From NCBI GenBank assembly GCA_965198325.1, contig CBDAPE010000015.1, forward strand, positions 124,001 through 188,000: a DNA stretch of 64,000 nt. The letters run 5' to 3'. The stretch's first letter is position 1, and each line of letters opens with the position of its first letter. A program made the translations under genes and the position numbers. A model generated the notes under the pieces. That model worked only from the letters and a program-made list of their open reading frames with translations. It ran no database searches and was not told the origin of the DNA. Origin of the DNA: CBDAPE01 sp965198325 (GTDB lineage Bacteria > Pseudomonadota > Alphaproteobacteria > UBA828 > JAPUJA01). Positions 1-10,188 of the stretch are shown here, one piece after another.

Positions 1-51
1 GCAAGAATGCATATTCCCGCCATGTCGGGCGTCGCTCGACATGGCGCGAGA

Positions 52-1526
52 ATGACGCGAATGACCGATCTCGAGACATTTGTAGACGCTCCCGGGCGCG
101 CTGACCTGGTAAGGCAGGTTCGTGCCAAGATCGACGAACTTGGCATCTCGATGATCTATTTCCAGTTCTGTTCGGTAACCGGAAGGATCATGGGCAAGGC
201 CGTGCCGGCCCCCCACTGGGAGGATCTGGCACAGTCGGGCATCCAATTCGCCTACGCCGCGGTTTCTCATGTGCTCTACGACCGCCACGGCGCCCTGTAC
301 GGCAATTACCCGGCGACCATGTCGGAATTGGTGGCGATCCCCGATCCTGAGACCTTTTGCCAACTCCCCAGGAACAAAAGATGCGCCCGCGTGTTCTGCA
401 CGCTGTTCAGGAACCGGGAGGAAGAAATCGATCCGGGCGCGTTTCTCGATGCTGACTGCAGGGGCAACCTGCGCCGGGTTGCCGAGCAGTTCGCGCGGGA
501 TCACGATGGGCTTCACATGAGGCTCGGCTGCGAGCCCGAGATGTTCTGGCTCAAGCGCGGCGAGGACGGCAGGCCCGCGGGCGGCCCCACGAAGCCGCTC
601 CCCTACCACATGGACCAATTCGAGACCTTGAGTGAACTCGTGCTCCGGGTTGACGATTATGCGCGTGCCATGGGCCTGGACACCATCCAGTCCGATCACG
701 AGGACGGCCCCGGCATGATCGAGCAAAACTGGACCTTCGACGACTGCCTTCGCACGGCGGACCGCTTGACCACCTATCGCCAGATCTGCGCGCGCGTGGC
801 CCGCGAATTCGACCTCATCGCCTGCTTCATGACAAAGCCGTTTGTCGGCGTCACCGCGAACGGGTGCCATCACAACATGTCCATATGGCGGGGTGGGGAA
901 GACGAAGTCATTGACATGGACTTCGAGAGCCTGCCAGGCGCCGACGGCACCTTCCATTACCGCCGGGGGGCGAAAACCTGTTCCGCAATAATTCGGGCGG
1001 CTGGCCGCCGAGCCCCTTGGGGCTCACCATGATCGGTGGCATCGTCGCCCATCTGCCGGCCCTGACCGCGATTGGCTCCTCGACAGTCAACTCTTACCGG
1101 CGGCTGATGGATGTGGGCTTCTGGACGCCTCTTCAGGCCAACTGGGGCTATCAGAACCGGACTTCCGCGTTGCGCATATCGTCGCCCGACCGGATGGAAT
1201 ACCGATCGGTTGATTCCCTGGTGAATCCCTATCTTATGGCCGCGACGCTGCTCAAGGCGATCGATGACGGGATCACGAACCGGATCGATCCCGGTCCGCC
1301 CGAACAGCGGGATCCCTCCGAATTCGATCTCTCCGAGGGCAGCGAGGCGTTGCCCCGGACCCTGCACGAAGCGCTTTTGGCATTGGAGAACGACGCGGTC
1401 GTGCGCGGCGCGCTGACGGGCGATCTTTACGACATCTACACCCATTACAAGCATGACGAGTGGGAGCGTTTCCTCGCCACAGTCACGGAGTGGGATTTCG
1501 ATATGTATCTCGACTGGCTGCCCTAG
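52..1526 (+). pseudogene. Glutamine synthetase family protein, frameshifted
   Basis: Glutamine-synthetase-fold ligase, of the kind that joins ammonia or an amine to the gamma-carboxyl of glutamate. The first frame (ATG at 52 or 61; neither has a strong ribosome site) carries the family landmarks DHEDGPGMIEQNW and NGCHHNMSIW. It then leaves frame at a run of six G at 965-970. The next frame resumes with GENLFRNNSGG and continues with NSYRRL, WGYQNRTSALRI and RMEYRSVDSLVNPYL, the ATP/glutamate-binding part, to a stop at 1526. One missing G (or two extra) explains the break, so the full-length product would need repair or slippage. The combined length (about 490 codons) fits the GlnT/gamma-glutamylamide-synthetase-like branch better than ordinary GlnA, but the substrate cannot be read from sequence. 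An aldehyde dehydrogenase follows 130 bp downstream on the same strand, a pairing common in amine catabolism (inference). Confidence 0.85.
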
Positions 1527-1659
1527 AGGAAACCGGCTCTGCACCGCCCGAAAGCAAGGACGGCAATTGCAACCTTTTCAGTTCGCAATATGGTTGCGGT
1601 AGGACTCGCAACCCGGTGTGACAATCAGGGAGGCGCCGCGCAAGCGGACGGGTAAAGGC

Positions 1660-3138
1660 ATGCAGCAATTCGAGCTTCACATCGGTGGGAAGCGCCGCGG
1701 CCCTGCATCGGGGGACTGGTTCGAAACCTTTGATCCCTATCGCGGCGAACCCTGGGCGGAAGTCGCGCGCGGGCGCGCGGACGACGTGGACGCGGCCGTC
1801 GAGGCGGCGCATCGCTCATTTGTAGAGGGGCCTTGGCCGCGCATGACCCCGAGTGAACGCGGCACCGTTCTTCGCAAAGTTGGTGACCATCTCGCTGGGC
1901 AGGCCGAGGAGTTGGCACGCCGCGAGGTGCAAGACAACGGCAAGTTGATGGCGGAGATGATGGGTCAGCTGCGCTACGTGCCCCAATGGTTCTACTATTA
2001 CGGCGGCCTGTGCGACAAGATCGAAGGAGCGGTGCTTCCGATCGACAAGCCGGCGGTCTTCGCGTACACGCGCAAGGAACCGCTCGGTGTCTGCGCCGCG
2101 ATCACGGCCTGGAATTCTCCGATCCTGCTCGCCGTCTGGAAAATTGCGCCGGCGTTGGCCGCGGGCAACACCGTGGTCGTCAAGCCATCGGAGTTTGCCT
2201 CGACGTCGACCCTCGCGTTTGTGCAAGCGATGGAAGACGCTGGCCTTCCGCCCGGTGTCGTCAACGTGGTGACGGGGTTCGGGGCGGAGGTGGGCGACCC
2301 TCTTGTCCGCCATTCGCTCGTACGCCACGTGTCGTTTACGGGGTCGCTCGAGACCGGTCGAAAGGTCGGCGAAGCAGCGGGTTCGGGCATCAAGACGGTG
2401 AACCTCGAACTGGGAGGCAAGTCTCCAAACATCGTCTTTGCCGACGCCAATCTCGACAACGCGGTCAAAGGGGCGATCGCCGGAATCTTCGCGGCGAGCG
2501 GCCAGACCTGCATCGCCGGCTCCCGGCTGCTGCTCGAAGAAAGCATCTGCGAGCCATTCCTCGAGCGCCTCGTCGAATTTGCCCGAACGGCGCGCATGGG
2601 TGACCCGATGGACATGGAAACCCAGGTCGGGCCGGTCACCACGCGTCCGCAGTTCGAGAAGGTGCTCTCCTATATCGACGTCGGGCGCAATGATGGCGCG
2701 CGACTTGTTCTGGGCGGAGAGCCGGCATCGCGACCGGAGTGCGGCAGCGGCTGGTTCGTCGAGCCGACGATCTTTTCGGATGTCTCCAATGACATGCGGA
2801 TTGCCCAGGAGGAGGTCTTCGGTCCCGTTCTTTCGGTCATTCCGTTCCGCGACGAAGCGGATGCCGTGCGGATCGCCAACGACGTGTCTTTCGGCCTCGC
2901 CGCCGGTGTCTGGACGCAAAATCTGAATAAGGCCCACCGGATGGCGGCAGCGCTCCAGGCGGGAACCGTATGGATCAACATGTACCGGGCCGTGTCGTTC
3001 ACCGCGCCGTTCGGCGGCTACAAGAACTCGGGCATCGGCCGGGAAAACGGTCAACAGGCAATCGATCAGTATCTCCAGACGAAAAGCGTGTGGCTGGACA
3101 TGAACGACACGTTTCCGGATCCGTTCGTGCTGCGCTGA
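1660..3138 (+). CDS. NAD(P)-dependent aldehyde dehydrogenase
   Basis: Aldehyde dehydrogenase superfamily enzyme of 492 residues, the normal length; it oxidises an aldehyde to the acid with NAD(P). The catalytic glutamate lies in NLELGGKSPNIVF and the nucleophilic cysteine in FAASGQTCIAGSR; FTGSLETGRKVGEAA is the cofactor-binding turn. I place the start at ATG 1660 because it follows GTAAAGGC closely and matches the usual N-terminus. The open frame extends upstream to a GTG at 1618, which would add 14 unlikely residues. The overall look is that of betaine-aldehyde or hydroxymuconic-semialdehyde dehydrogenases, but the true substrate is not determined. It sits just after the broken glutamine-synthetase-like gene and may share its transcript. 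Confidence 0.93.
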   Translation: MQQFELHIGGKRRGPASGDWFETFDPYRGEPWAEVARGRADDVDAAVEAAHRSFVEGPWPRMTPSERGTVLRKVGDHLAGQAEELARREVQDNGKLMAEMMGQLRYVPQWFYYYGGLCDKIEGAVLPIDKPAVFAYTRKEPLGVCAAITAWNSPILLAVWKIAPALAAGNTVVVKPSEFASTSTLAFVQAMEDAGLPPGVVNVVTGFGAEVGDPLVRHSLVRHVSFTGSLETGRKVGEAAGSGIKTVNLELGGKSPNIVFADANLDNAVKGAIAGIFAASGQTCIAGSRLLLEESICEPFLERLVEFARTARMGDPMDMETQVGPVTTRPQFEKVLSYIDVGRNDGARLVLGGEPASRPECGSGWFVEPTIFSDVSNDMRIAQEEVFGPVLSVIPFRDEADAVRIANDVSFGLAAGVWTQNLNKAHRMAAALQAGTVWINMYRAVSFTAPFGGYKNSGIGRENGQQAIDQYLQTKSVWLDMNDTFPDPFVLR

Positions 3139-3262
3139 TCGCCGAAGATCCGCCGCTCCTCGCGCCGCAAAGAAGGATCGTGGACCTGTTGCCCACAGCT
3201 GCCGTTTGACACGGAGCACGCCCGGAGGATAGGCCATACAGGGGAGAGAAACGACTTACACC

Positions 3263-5870
3263 ATGGCTGCCCGTCGTTGGATTCTGTCTGTCCTGCTGGC
3301 CCTTCTGCTCTGGCCCGCTGGGGTGCGTGGCGAGTCTCCCGAGCTCATGGAGGCATACGGGCGCTACCAAGAGTTCGATGCCGTGGGCCGCTACAACGAG
3401 GCGATCCCGTTCGCCGAGGAAGCCCTGAGGCTCGGCGAGCATGAATTCGGCCCCGATGATCCGACCACCGCCGTTCTGGTCAACAACCTCGCGCTGCTTT
3501 ACCGAGACCAGGGGCGCTGCGCCGAGGCCGAGCCACTCTACCAGCGCGCGCTCGCAATCAATGAGGCGACACTCGGGCCGGATCATCCCGAAGTGGCCAC
3601 GAACCTCAACAACCTTGCGTTGCTCTATCACGACCAAGCTAGATACGCCGAGGCCGAGCCGTTCTATAAACGCGCGCTGGCGATCGACGAGAGAACCCTC
3701 GGACCGAATCACCCCGACCTCGCCACGAGACTCAACAACCTGGCAACGCTCTACGTTGATCAGGGCCGTTACGCCGAGGCCGAGCTGTCCTATGAGCGCG
3801 CGCTCGCGATCGACGAGAGCGCCCTGGGGCCGGAGCATCCTTACGTCGCCACGAGCCTCAACAACCTGGCGGGGCTTTACGACGACCAAGGCCGCTACGC
3901 CGAGGCCGAGTCGCTTTACCGGCGCTCACTCTCGATCCGGGAGAAGGCTTTGGGGCCGGAGCACTCCGACGTCGCCCAGAGCCCCAACAACCTGGCGAAG
4001 CTTTACCACGTTCAGGGCAAATTCCGCGAAGCCGAGCCGAACTATCAGAGAGCGCTGGTGATCTGGGAGAAGGCCCTGGGGCCGAAGCATCCTCATGTGG
4101 CCACGAGCCACAACAACCTGGCGGAACTCTCCGACAACCAGGGCCGTCACGCCGAAGCCCTCGAGCGGATCCGCCTCGCGAGCGGTATTCACCGCGCCCG
4201 CGCGGCGCGCTCCGGCGGCGCACGCACCGGCGGGGCCTTGAGCGAGCAAAAGTCGGTTCGCTATGTCTTCGTAAGGCACGTATCGATCGCCATGGCCCTT
4301 GCCGCCGGCAAGCCGGATGAGGTTGCGCCCCTGACCGCCGAGGCGTTCGAGGTGGCCCAGCTTGCGCGGGCGACCAGCGTTGCCGGCGCGGTTGCGCGCA
4401 AGGCGGCACGGTTCGCGTCCGGAGACGACAACCTAGCCGCGCTCGTGCGCGCCCGGCAAGATGCCCTCGATCGCTGGCGGCGGGTCGACGAGGCGCTCCT
4501 GGCGGCGGTGAGCCAGCCGCCGGATGAGCGGGATGAAGCGGCGGCGGCAAGCCTGCGCGCCGAGCTTGCCGGTCTCAATCGCCGGCTGGACGAGTTGGAC
4601 ACCCGGCTCGCCGGCGATTTTCCCGATTACGCGGAGCTCGCAACCCCCCGGCCGCTTGCGCTGGCCGAGACCCAGGCGCTGCTTGGGCCCGAAGAAGCCC
4701 TGCTCGGCCTACCTTGTTGATGACTATGAGACACTTCTCTGGGTCGTGCGGCGGACGAGCATCGGAACCTACGGACTCGAGATCGGCCGGGAGCAGCTCA
4801 ACCTCAAGGTTGAGCTGCTTCGCGCCCGCCTTGATCCGACCGGCCGGGAGACCATCCCGGAGTTCGACGTGGCACTTGCCCACGAACTCTACGAGACGCT
4901 CTTCGCGCCCGCCGAGGCGGCGCTCGAAGGCGTGCGTCACATCTTCATCGTCCCCGACGCCGGCCTCGGGAGCCTGCCGCTCGGCGTGCTCGCGACCGAG
5001 GCACCGGAGCGCGCCATCGCCGACTATTCGGACTACCGGCAGGTACCGTGACTGGTGAAGCGCTACGCGCTCACCGTGCTGCCGTCGGTCTCCTCGCTCA
5101 AGGCGCTCCGCCGGTTCGCGGGAACGGCGGACGCGGCGAAACCGTTCATCGGCTTCGGCGATCCGGTGCTCGAGGGCTCACCCGGGTCCGGACGGGGTCT
5201 CGAGCTTGCTGCGCTCTTCAGCCGCGGGGCCGTCGCGGACGTCGAAGCGGTGCGCGACCTGCCGGCGCTGCCCGAAACGGCAGGCGAGCTTGCCGCGATC
5301 GCGGCGACCCTCGGGGCGAGTGGCGCAAATCTCTACCTGGGCGAGCGGGCGGCCGAGAGCAACGTGCGCGCGCTCGACCTGTCGGACTACCGCGTTCTCG
5401 CCTTCGCGACCCATGGCCTGGTGGCAGGCAATCTGATCGGTGTGGCCGAACCGGCGCTGGTCCTGACCCCGCCGGAGGCGAGCACGGAGGACGACGACGG
5501 CCTCCTGACCGCGAGCGAGGTCGCCCTGCTCGAGCTCGACGCCGACTGGGTGATCCTGTCGGCCTGCAACACCGCGGCCGCCGACGGGACACCGGGCGCA
5601 GAGGGGCTGTCGGGCTTGGCCAAGGCATTCTTCTACGCCGGCAGCCGGGCGCTTCTGGTCTCCCACTGGCCGGTGTTCTCCGACCCGGCGGTAAAGCTGA
5701 CGACGCGCATGTTCGAGGAAACCGCCAACAATCCAGGCGGCGGCGGCGAAGCGCTGCGCCGCTCCATGCTCGCGCTGATGGAAGATGGGGAAAGCCCTCA
5801 TTACGCTCACCCCATGTTCTGGGCCCCCTTCATCGTCGTCGGCGAGGGTGGCGTTCCCGAAGGACCGTAA
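3263..5870 (+). pseudogene. TPR-CHAT domain protein with frameshift and nonsense codon
   Basis: Exported or membrane-linked TPR-CHAT protein (CHAT = caspase HetF-associated with TPRs). Residues 1-23 form a signal peptide. About six 42-residue tetratricopeptide repeats follow, with the kinesin-light-chain pattern LNNLA.LY..QGRYAEAE, then an alpha-helical linker and a C-terminal CHAT peptidase-like domain. The CHAT dyad is intact: histidine in FATHGLVAG and cysteine in ILSACNTAAADG. Two lesions break the gene. Frame is lost near 4706, where CTCGGCCTAC reads as one extra G against the expected ALLAYLVDDY. A TGA at 5049-5051 then stands where the family has Trp (expected P-W-L-V-K-R-Y). Downstream coding continues in the same frame to 5870. 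Both are disabling unless suppressed. It converges with the CHASE2 cyclase pair, and such genes can be neighbours in signalling islands (inference). Confidence 0.87.
3478..4160 (+). repeat. Tandem 126-bp TPR-encoding repeats
   Basis: About five and a half 126-bp units encode the 42-residue tetratricopeptide repeats of the CHAT protein. Each unit begins near a LNNLA codon block and contains a GP-HP turn such as ALGPEHP. The protein pattern is well kept while the DNA has diverged, so this is an old array and not a recent expansion. The last unit decays after HNNLAELSDNQGRHAEA. Confidence 0.85.
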
Positions 5871-5994
5871 ACAGCAGGTCGGCAGCAAAGGTGTTTCCTC
5901 GTGCCAGTGGATTGCAATGCCGAGGGAGCGATGCATGTGCGGACGATCAGTCCAGCGTCTCCAACAGCTTCAGAGCCTGTCGCGTGCAGCCATG

Positions 5995-6666
5995 TTAGGC
6001 CATCCAAGCGATACGATGAGCCTCGCTGACCAGCTCCGCTTGCACGCGGTGGAGCACGATCTCGCTGGAAGAGACGCCGCCGGCAAGACGGATCAGGTAG
6101 GTGGCTCCTTCCTCCGGCGTCAGCTCGTCGGGCCAGGGCATCGTCGCGGCACCCCCGGGCCAAGAGGCTTCGGTCGCGGCCTCGATAGAACCAGCCACCG
6201 GCCAAATAGTAAGGAGGCTGGAGGTCTCGGAATCCGGCCGCCAGAGCTCTATCGGCGAACCCGCGGGCACGCAGTGATCGCCGGAAACGCCAAGTGCAAT
6301 GGTGAAGGGATCATCCGGCTCGTCCCGGCTCCCCTCCCGCGTCGTGCCGAGCAGAGCGATGTTCGCATCTGGAGGGTTCACGAGATCCGAGAGTGCGGAA
6401 AACAGGCCCGTATCGCCGCCACTGCCGCCACCCGGCGGACCTTCAAGGGGACCGGTCAAGGTTATTGTCTTGCCGTCGGACCCGATCAAGGTGACGCGCG
6501 CGCCTGCCGGCAGGCTCAGCGGTTTATCGCCATCGACTATTTGCCCGGCCACCAATCCCGGCGCCGTCGAGTTGGCGACGAAAAACTGGGCCGAGAAAGC
6601 CGGGAAAGCCGCGAGGATAAGCGCAAGTGCCGCCAAGGCGGCAAGGGGTCGGGCCATTGGGGTCAT
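5995..6666 (-). CDS. Exported protein of unknown function, partner of CHASE2 cyclase
   Basis: A 223-residue secreted protein. A clear Sec signal (MTPMARPLAALAALALILAAF, cleaved near AFS-AQ) precedes a segment of the FecR-like kind: VDGDKPLSLPAGARVTLI, then DGKTITLTGPLEG. A Gly-rich spacer and a C-terminal half rich in Asp/Glu follow; that half contains one Cys and reads ELTPEEGATYLIRL. I do not recognise a catalytic site. Its ATG overlaps the TGA of the upstream adenylate cyclase gene (ATGA), so the two are translated together. A sensory or cell-envelope partner role for the cyclase is inferred only from this coupling. Confidence 0.75.
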   Translation of the reverse strand: MTPMARPLAALAALALILAAFPAFSAQFFVANSTAPGLVAGQIVDGDKPLSLPAGARVTLIGSDGKTITLTGPLEGPPGGGSGGDTGLFSALSDLVNPPDANIALLGTTREGSRDEPDDPFTIALGVSGDHCVPAGSPIELWRPDSETSSLLTIWPVAGSIEAATEASWPGGAATMPWPDELTPEEGATYLIRLAGGVSSSEIVLHRVQAELVSEAHRIAWMA

Positions 6667-8627
6667 TTTTCCTCCAAAATTATTCTAGCAGTGGTCGCGC
6701 CGTCATCAAGTCGGCGCGAATGCAAGGCGATCAGCGGGTCGTCGGGACAAGCTTCCGCGAGACGGGCGAAGGCCTCCCGTGCCTCTGGCTTGCCGGCCAC
6801 CATGGCCTCGTAGGCGGACTGGTATTGGGTTGCCTCGGTGCTCCCAGCCTGGCCAAGAGAGATCGGCTCGAAGGCGGCGATGCCGACGCGCTTGCCTTTC
6901 AAGACGAGCTCGCCGATTGGACGCATCGCCATGTCTGGCGCGGCCGCCGCGGTCGCTCCGCCGATGCAGATACGGGTTCCAAGGTGCTTGTTGACCGACT
7001 CTAGCCTCGCCGCGGTGTTTACCGTATCGCCAATTGCCGTGTAATCGAACCGGGTGCTTCCGCCCACGTTACCGACGATCGCGGGGCCCGTATGGATACC
7101 GATCCGGGTGATTTTGAAGCCATGCTCGGCTTGAGACTCCCGGAATCCTTTGGCGAAGTCATCGAGCGCGAGCGCGCAGGCAACGGCTCGCTTCGCGTGG
7201 TCGGATTGATCGGCTGGCGCTCCGAAAATGGCGACCACGGCATCGCCAATGAACTTGTCGATCGTCCCGCCATGCTTCAGCACGATCTGGCTCATGCCGT
7301 CGAAATAGTCGTTGAGAAGCGGCATCAGCACCTCCGGCCCGAGCCGCTCGGAGAGTGTGGTAAACCCGGCGACGTCCGTGAAAATCAAGGTAATCTCCCG
7401 CCGCTCGCCACCGCGAACCAGCCGCTCCGGCCGGTCCGTGAGCTGCTCCACCAGGGCAGGCGAGACGTAATGGGCGAAGGCCTTACGCACGAACCGTCTT
7501 GCCTTCGCCGCCGCGTAGCCCAGAGTGGCGCTGGATATTCCATAGGCCGCCATCAATCCCAAGCTCGGCAGAGCGAGCGGAACAATCGGCCCTCCCCTGT
7601 TGTACAACGCGCAGCCTCCGGCCCAGAAGCCAATGATCACGACAGCACCGATCCCGAGCCGCGCGGCGACCGGGATGTGCAGGGTCGCGAGACCCACGCC
7701 CGCCGCCACGAGGATGAGCACGAGCGCCACCTCGGTTGGCAGGTCGATCCTGGATAAACGCCGACCGTCGAGTAGCTGGGCCAGGACGTGGGCATGGATG
7801 AACACGCCCGGCATTGTGGCCGGCTCGCTGGAATCTACACTCAGCAAGGTACGGTGCCGGTCACCCTGCGGCAGGTCGTTGCCGATGAGCACGATTCTGT
7901 TCTCGAGCAGGCCGCTGACGAGGGTCGGCTCGATGTCGCCAAGCTCCAGAATAGAATGTGTTGGCAGTGATTGGAACCGATCGGTTCCATCCGCGGGCCG
8001 CGGCCGCCACGCAATCGAAAAGGTCTCTTGGGGCGCCTCCGCGCCCATCGCTTCGGCGAGTGCCGCCGTGAAGCCGGCAAGGTCGCTGTTCGGCAAGGCC
8101 GTGACTTGGCGCCGCACCACGCCGTCGCCATCCATGAGAAGGTTCACGAACCCGGCCCCGGCGCCAGAGGCCGTGAGGAAGCGCCCGAGATAGTCCAGCT
8201 ATGCTTCTGTCAGTCCGGCGGTCTCGTCGGCCCAGGCGATGACGATAGGGACCGTGAAGCTGGCGATGGCTTCCGCCAGGGCCGTATCTTTTTCTTCTTC
8301 GGTCGCCTGGTCGAAGAGAATATCGAAGCCCACGGCACGCACCCCGGCCTGTTCGAGCCTGGCGAGCAAAACCACGAGGAAGCCCCGGTCGATGGGTGAC
8401 CGGTAGGGAAAGCGCGCAAGGGTCTCTTCGGTGATGCTGAGAACCGCAATGTCGGCATGCTGCGTTTCAGGTGCCGGGGTCAAAAGAGCGATCCTGACAT
8501 CGGAAAACCAGGCCTCGGCCGTCGCGACGAACGGAAGGAGCCGCGGCGCCGCGAGAGCTGCTAAACCGACAACCAAGGCGATGGCGATGAGCCTGATGGC
8601 CTGACGCTTGAGTTCCTGCTGAGCCAA
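6663..8627 (-). pseudogene. CHASE2-domain adenylate/guanylate cyclase interrupted by an amber codon
   Basis: Membrane receptor cyclase. A TTG start at 8627 has GGAG eight bases upstream. The N-terminus carries one membrane segment and a CHASE2 sensor (ADIAVLSITEETLARFPYRS, FDILFDQA). The frame hits TAG at 8199-8201, at a spot where Gln (CAG) would fit, then stays open in the same frame to 6663. The second part holds the rest of CHASE2, three membrane segments (for example VALVLILVAAGVGLA) and a class III cyclase domain with metal-binding FTDVAGF and GDAVVAIFG. It also has DKFIGD and DYTAIGDTVNTAARLE, so an intact adenylate-type active site. If the TAG is not read through, sensor and catalytic parts are separated; the ORF starting at a downstream Met (8147) would make a cyclase without its full sensor. 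The gene is coupled by ATGA to the exported protein at 5995-6666. Confidence 0.87.
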
Positions 8628-9257
8628 TTGAATTCGCTCCGAGGCAGGCGGACGATGATCTGCCCCTAATCAGGTGATCCAGCGCCTGTGAGAAAGGTCG
8701 GCGCGGGCTTATGCCCTGCTGGGCAGGCTTGAGCGTAGCGTATGCTCGGAGAGCGGGACGGCGCAAGATCGCGAAGGGGCTTTTCGCCGCCAATCTGGCC
8801 ATCGCCACAAACAAGGAGCCCGCCGAATAAAATTCCGACGGGCTCGAGCAAGTAATGCTGGTTGCGGGGACCTGCAAACAACGAGAATCACTGATCATAC
8901 CGGTGTTTCTGTAGGTTCAAATCGAGGGTACACACCCACCTTTACCGAACTGCGCTGAAATGGCAGAAGCGCCAGCTCGGTCACTAGGCCTTATGCCAAC
9001 GACAAGTGCTGTCGCTGGATTTCAAGCGCGCCAGCCGATGTCCGCTTGTAACTATTTCCGGGCATTCGCCTCACGACGCCAGAGAGTCCGCCATAGCCAT
9101 TTCCGGACATTGAGGCCGGGCTCTTTGAGCGTCCACTGATAGCCATTTTCGGACGTTCGAATCCGATGAGCAGCAACCACCGAAACCGCATTGTTAGGCT
9201 CGGTTAGCAGCCGTTCCTAAACTGCCGCCGATAACCAATACGAGCCGGGGAATAACG
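8628..9257. other. Intergenic stretch without a supported gene
   Basis: About 630 bases upstream of the cyclase. Short open frames on the minus strand (around 8467-8898) have no recognisable motif and no ribosome site. The right third holds a threefold repeated motif, listed separately. I see no RNA gene or convincing terminator. Confidence 0.6.
9040..9160. repeat. Three copies of an intergenic GTCCGC...CGGACATT motif
   Basis: Three imperfect units at about 9040, 9086 and 9131, spaced 46 bases apart. Each begins GTCCGC or GTCCAC, passes through a TAGCCATTTCC-like core and ends CGGACATT or CGGACGTT. Each unit is partly palindromic (GTCC ... GGAC). A related sequence occurs at 22006-22090 in another gene-free stretch, so this looks like a dispersed intergenic repeat family. 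Confidence 0.6.
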
Positions 9258-9410
9258 TTGGGCGATGTATCGACGCAGGCCATGGGCGGTTGCATGTGTG
9301 GTGAGGTACGCTATAAGGCCATTGGCGAGCCGCTGTACGTCGGGCACTGTCATTGCCATGGCGAGAAGGACGGGCTCATCGGTTTTCCGAGACTGGTTGC
9401 TTTAGTCTGA
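9258..9410 (+). pseudogene. Truncated GFA-family (CENP-V/GFA) zinc-binding protein
   Basis: Short open frame starting at TTG 9258 or ATG 9282. It encodes MGGCMCGEVRYKAIGEP followed by VGHCHCHGEKDG and a stop at 9410. The CxCGxVRY and GHCHC motifs are the N-terminal zinc-ligand region of glutathione-dependent formaldehyde-activating-enzyme (GFA) family proteins. The rest of the roughly 130-residue domain is missing. A complete member of the same family begins about 110 bp downstream, so this is a decayed neighbour or the remains of a tandem pair. It is unlikely to fold alone. Confidence 0.7.
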
Positions 9411-9517
9411 TAATGTCCTTTGTCGACAGGTTCGGAAATCGGTGAGTTTTCGAACCCTGGGTTTTCTTCTATCGTTAAATGCAGGATATCGACAGGGCGG
9501 CAATCACGGGTGACAAG

Positions 9518-9967
9518 ATGCTTCCGATAACCGGCGGATGTCTGTGCGGCGCGGTGCGCTACGAAGCGATAGAGCTGCCCGGCGACTACGGCGGTTACTG
9601 TCATTGTCGGATGTGCCAGAAGGCATTCGGTAACGGCTTCAGCGCTTACGTGGATTTCGCAAGCGACGCGTTTCGATTTACGCTCGGCGAACCCAAGTTT
9701 TATAAATCTTCAAGCCTTGGAGAGCGTGGCTTTTGTGCCAATTGCGGCTCGCCGCTCGTCTCACGATATTTCCAATACGAAGGGATCTGGGTCTTCGTTG
9801 GCACACTCGACCACCCGAACAAAGTACGGAAATACATGAGGGTTCACCTGGGTATCGAAAGTGAAATTCCCTGGCTCACGACCCACGACGAACTGCCCCG
9901 CAAACGGACCGAGGAAGAATCCCTCTATAGCTCGGTTGGGCTGGCCATCGACCAAGGACGGGAATAA
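9518..9967 (+). CDS. GFA family (CENP-V/GFA domain) zinc-binding protein
   Basis: A 149-residue small cytoplasmic protein of the GFA family. Zinc ligands are visible in TGGCLCGAVRYEA, YCHCRMCQKAFG and FCANCGSPL, followed by the conserved FVGTLDHP. Members are annotated as glutathione-dependent formaldehyde-activating enzymes, but most have no demonstrated activity. I chose ATG 9518 because the GG-CLCG motif normally sits within ten residues of the start; an in-frame ATG at 9479 would add 13 residues and neither start has a strong ribosome site. It follows a truncated relative. Confidence 0.82.
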   Translation: MLPITGGCLCGAVRYEAIELPGDYGGYCHCRMCQKAFGNGFSAYVDFASDAFRFTLGEPKFYKSSSLGERGFCANCGSPLVSRYFQYEGIWVFVGTLDHPNKVRKYMRVHLGIESEIPWLTTHDELPRKRTEEESLYSSVGLAIDQGRE

Positions 9968-10188
9968 GCGTATGAAGCTGCGATGCCCGCATGAACCGCC
10001 GCCCTTAACGGTTCCAGTCGCGGAGATGAATAATTGCAGCTGGGTTACCTGAATGACCTGGAGCAGGAGAATGCGCGAACGGAATATTGCAGCCACCAAG
10101 GCCTGGGACCACCCCCGCCCGAATCAAGCAGATTTGCTCTGACACCGCCGGATGGTCATGGCGCGCCACGCTGAACAATTCCGTGCTG

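Noticed and set aside
1816..3237. A 473-codon open frame opposite the aldehyde dehydrogenase
   Set aside because: Antisense shadow; no motif, and the plus-strand gene has both catalytic residues.
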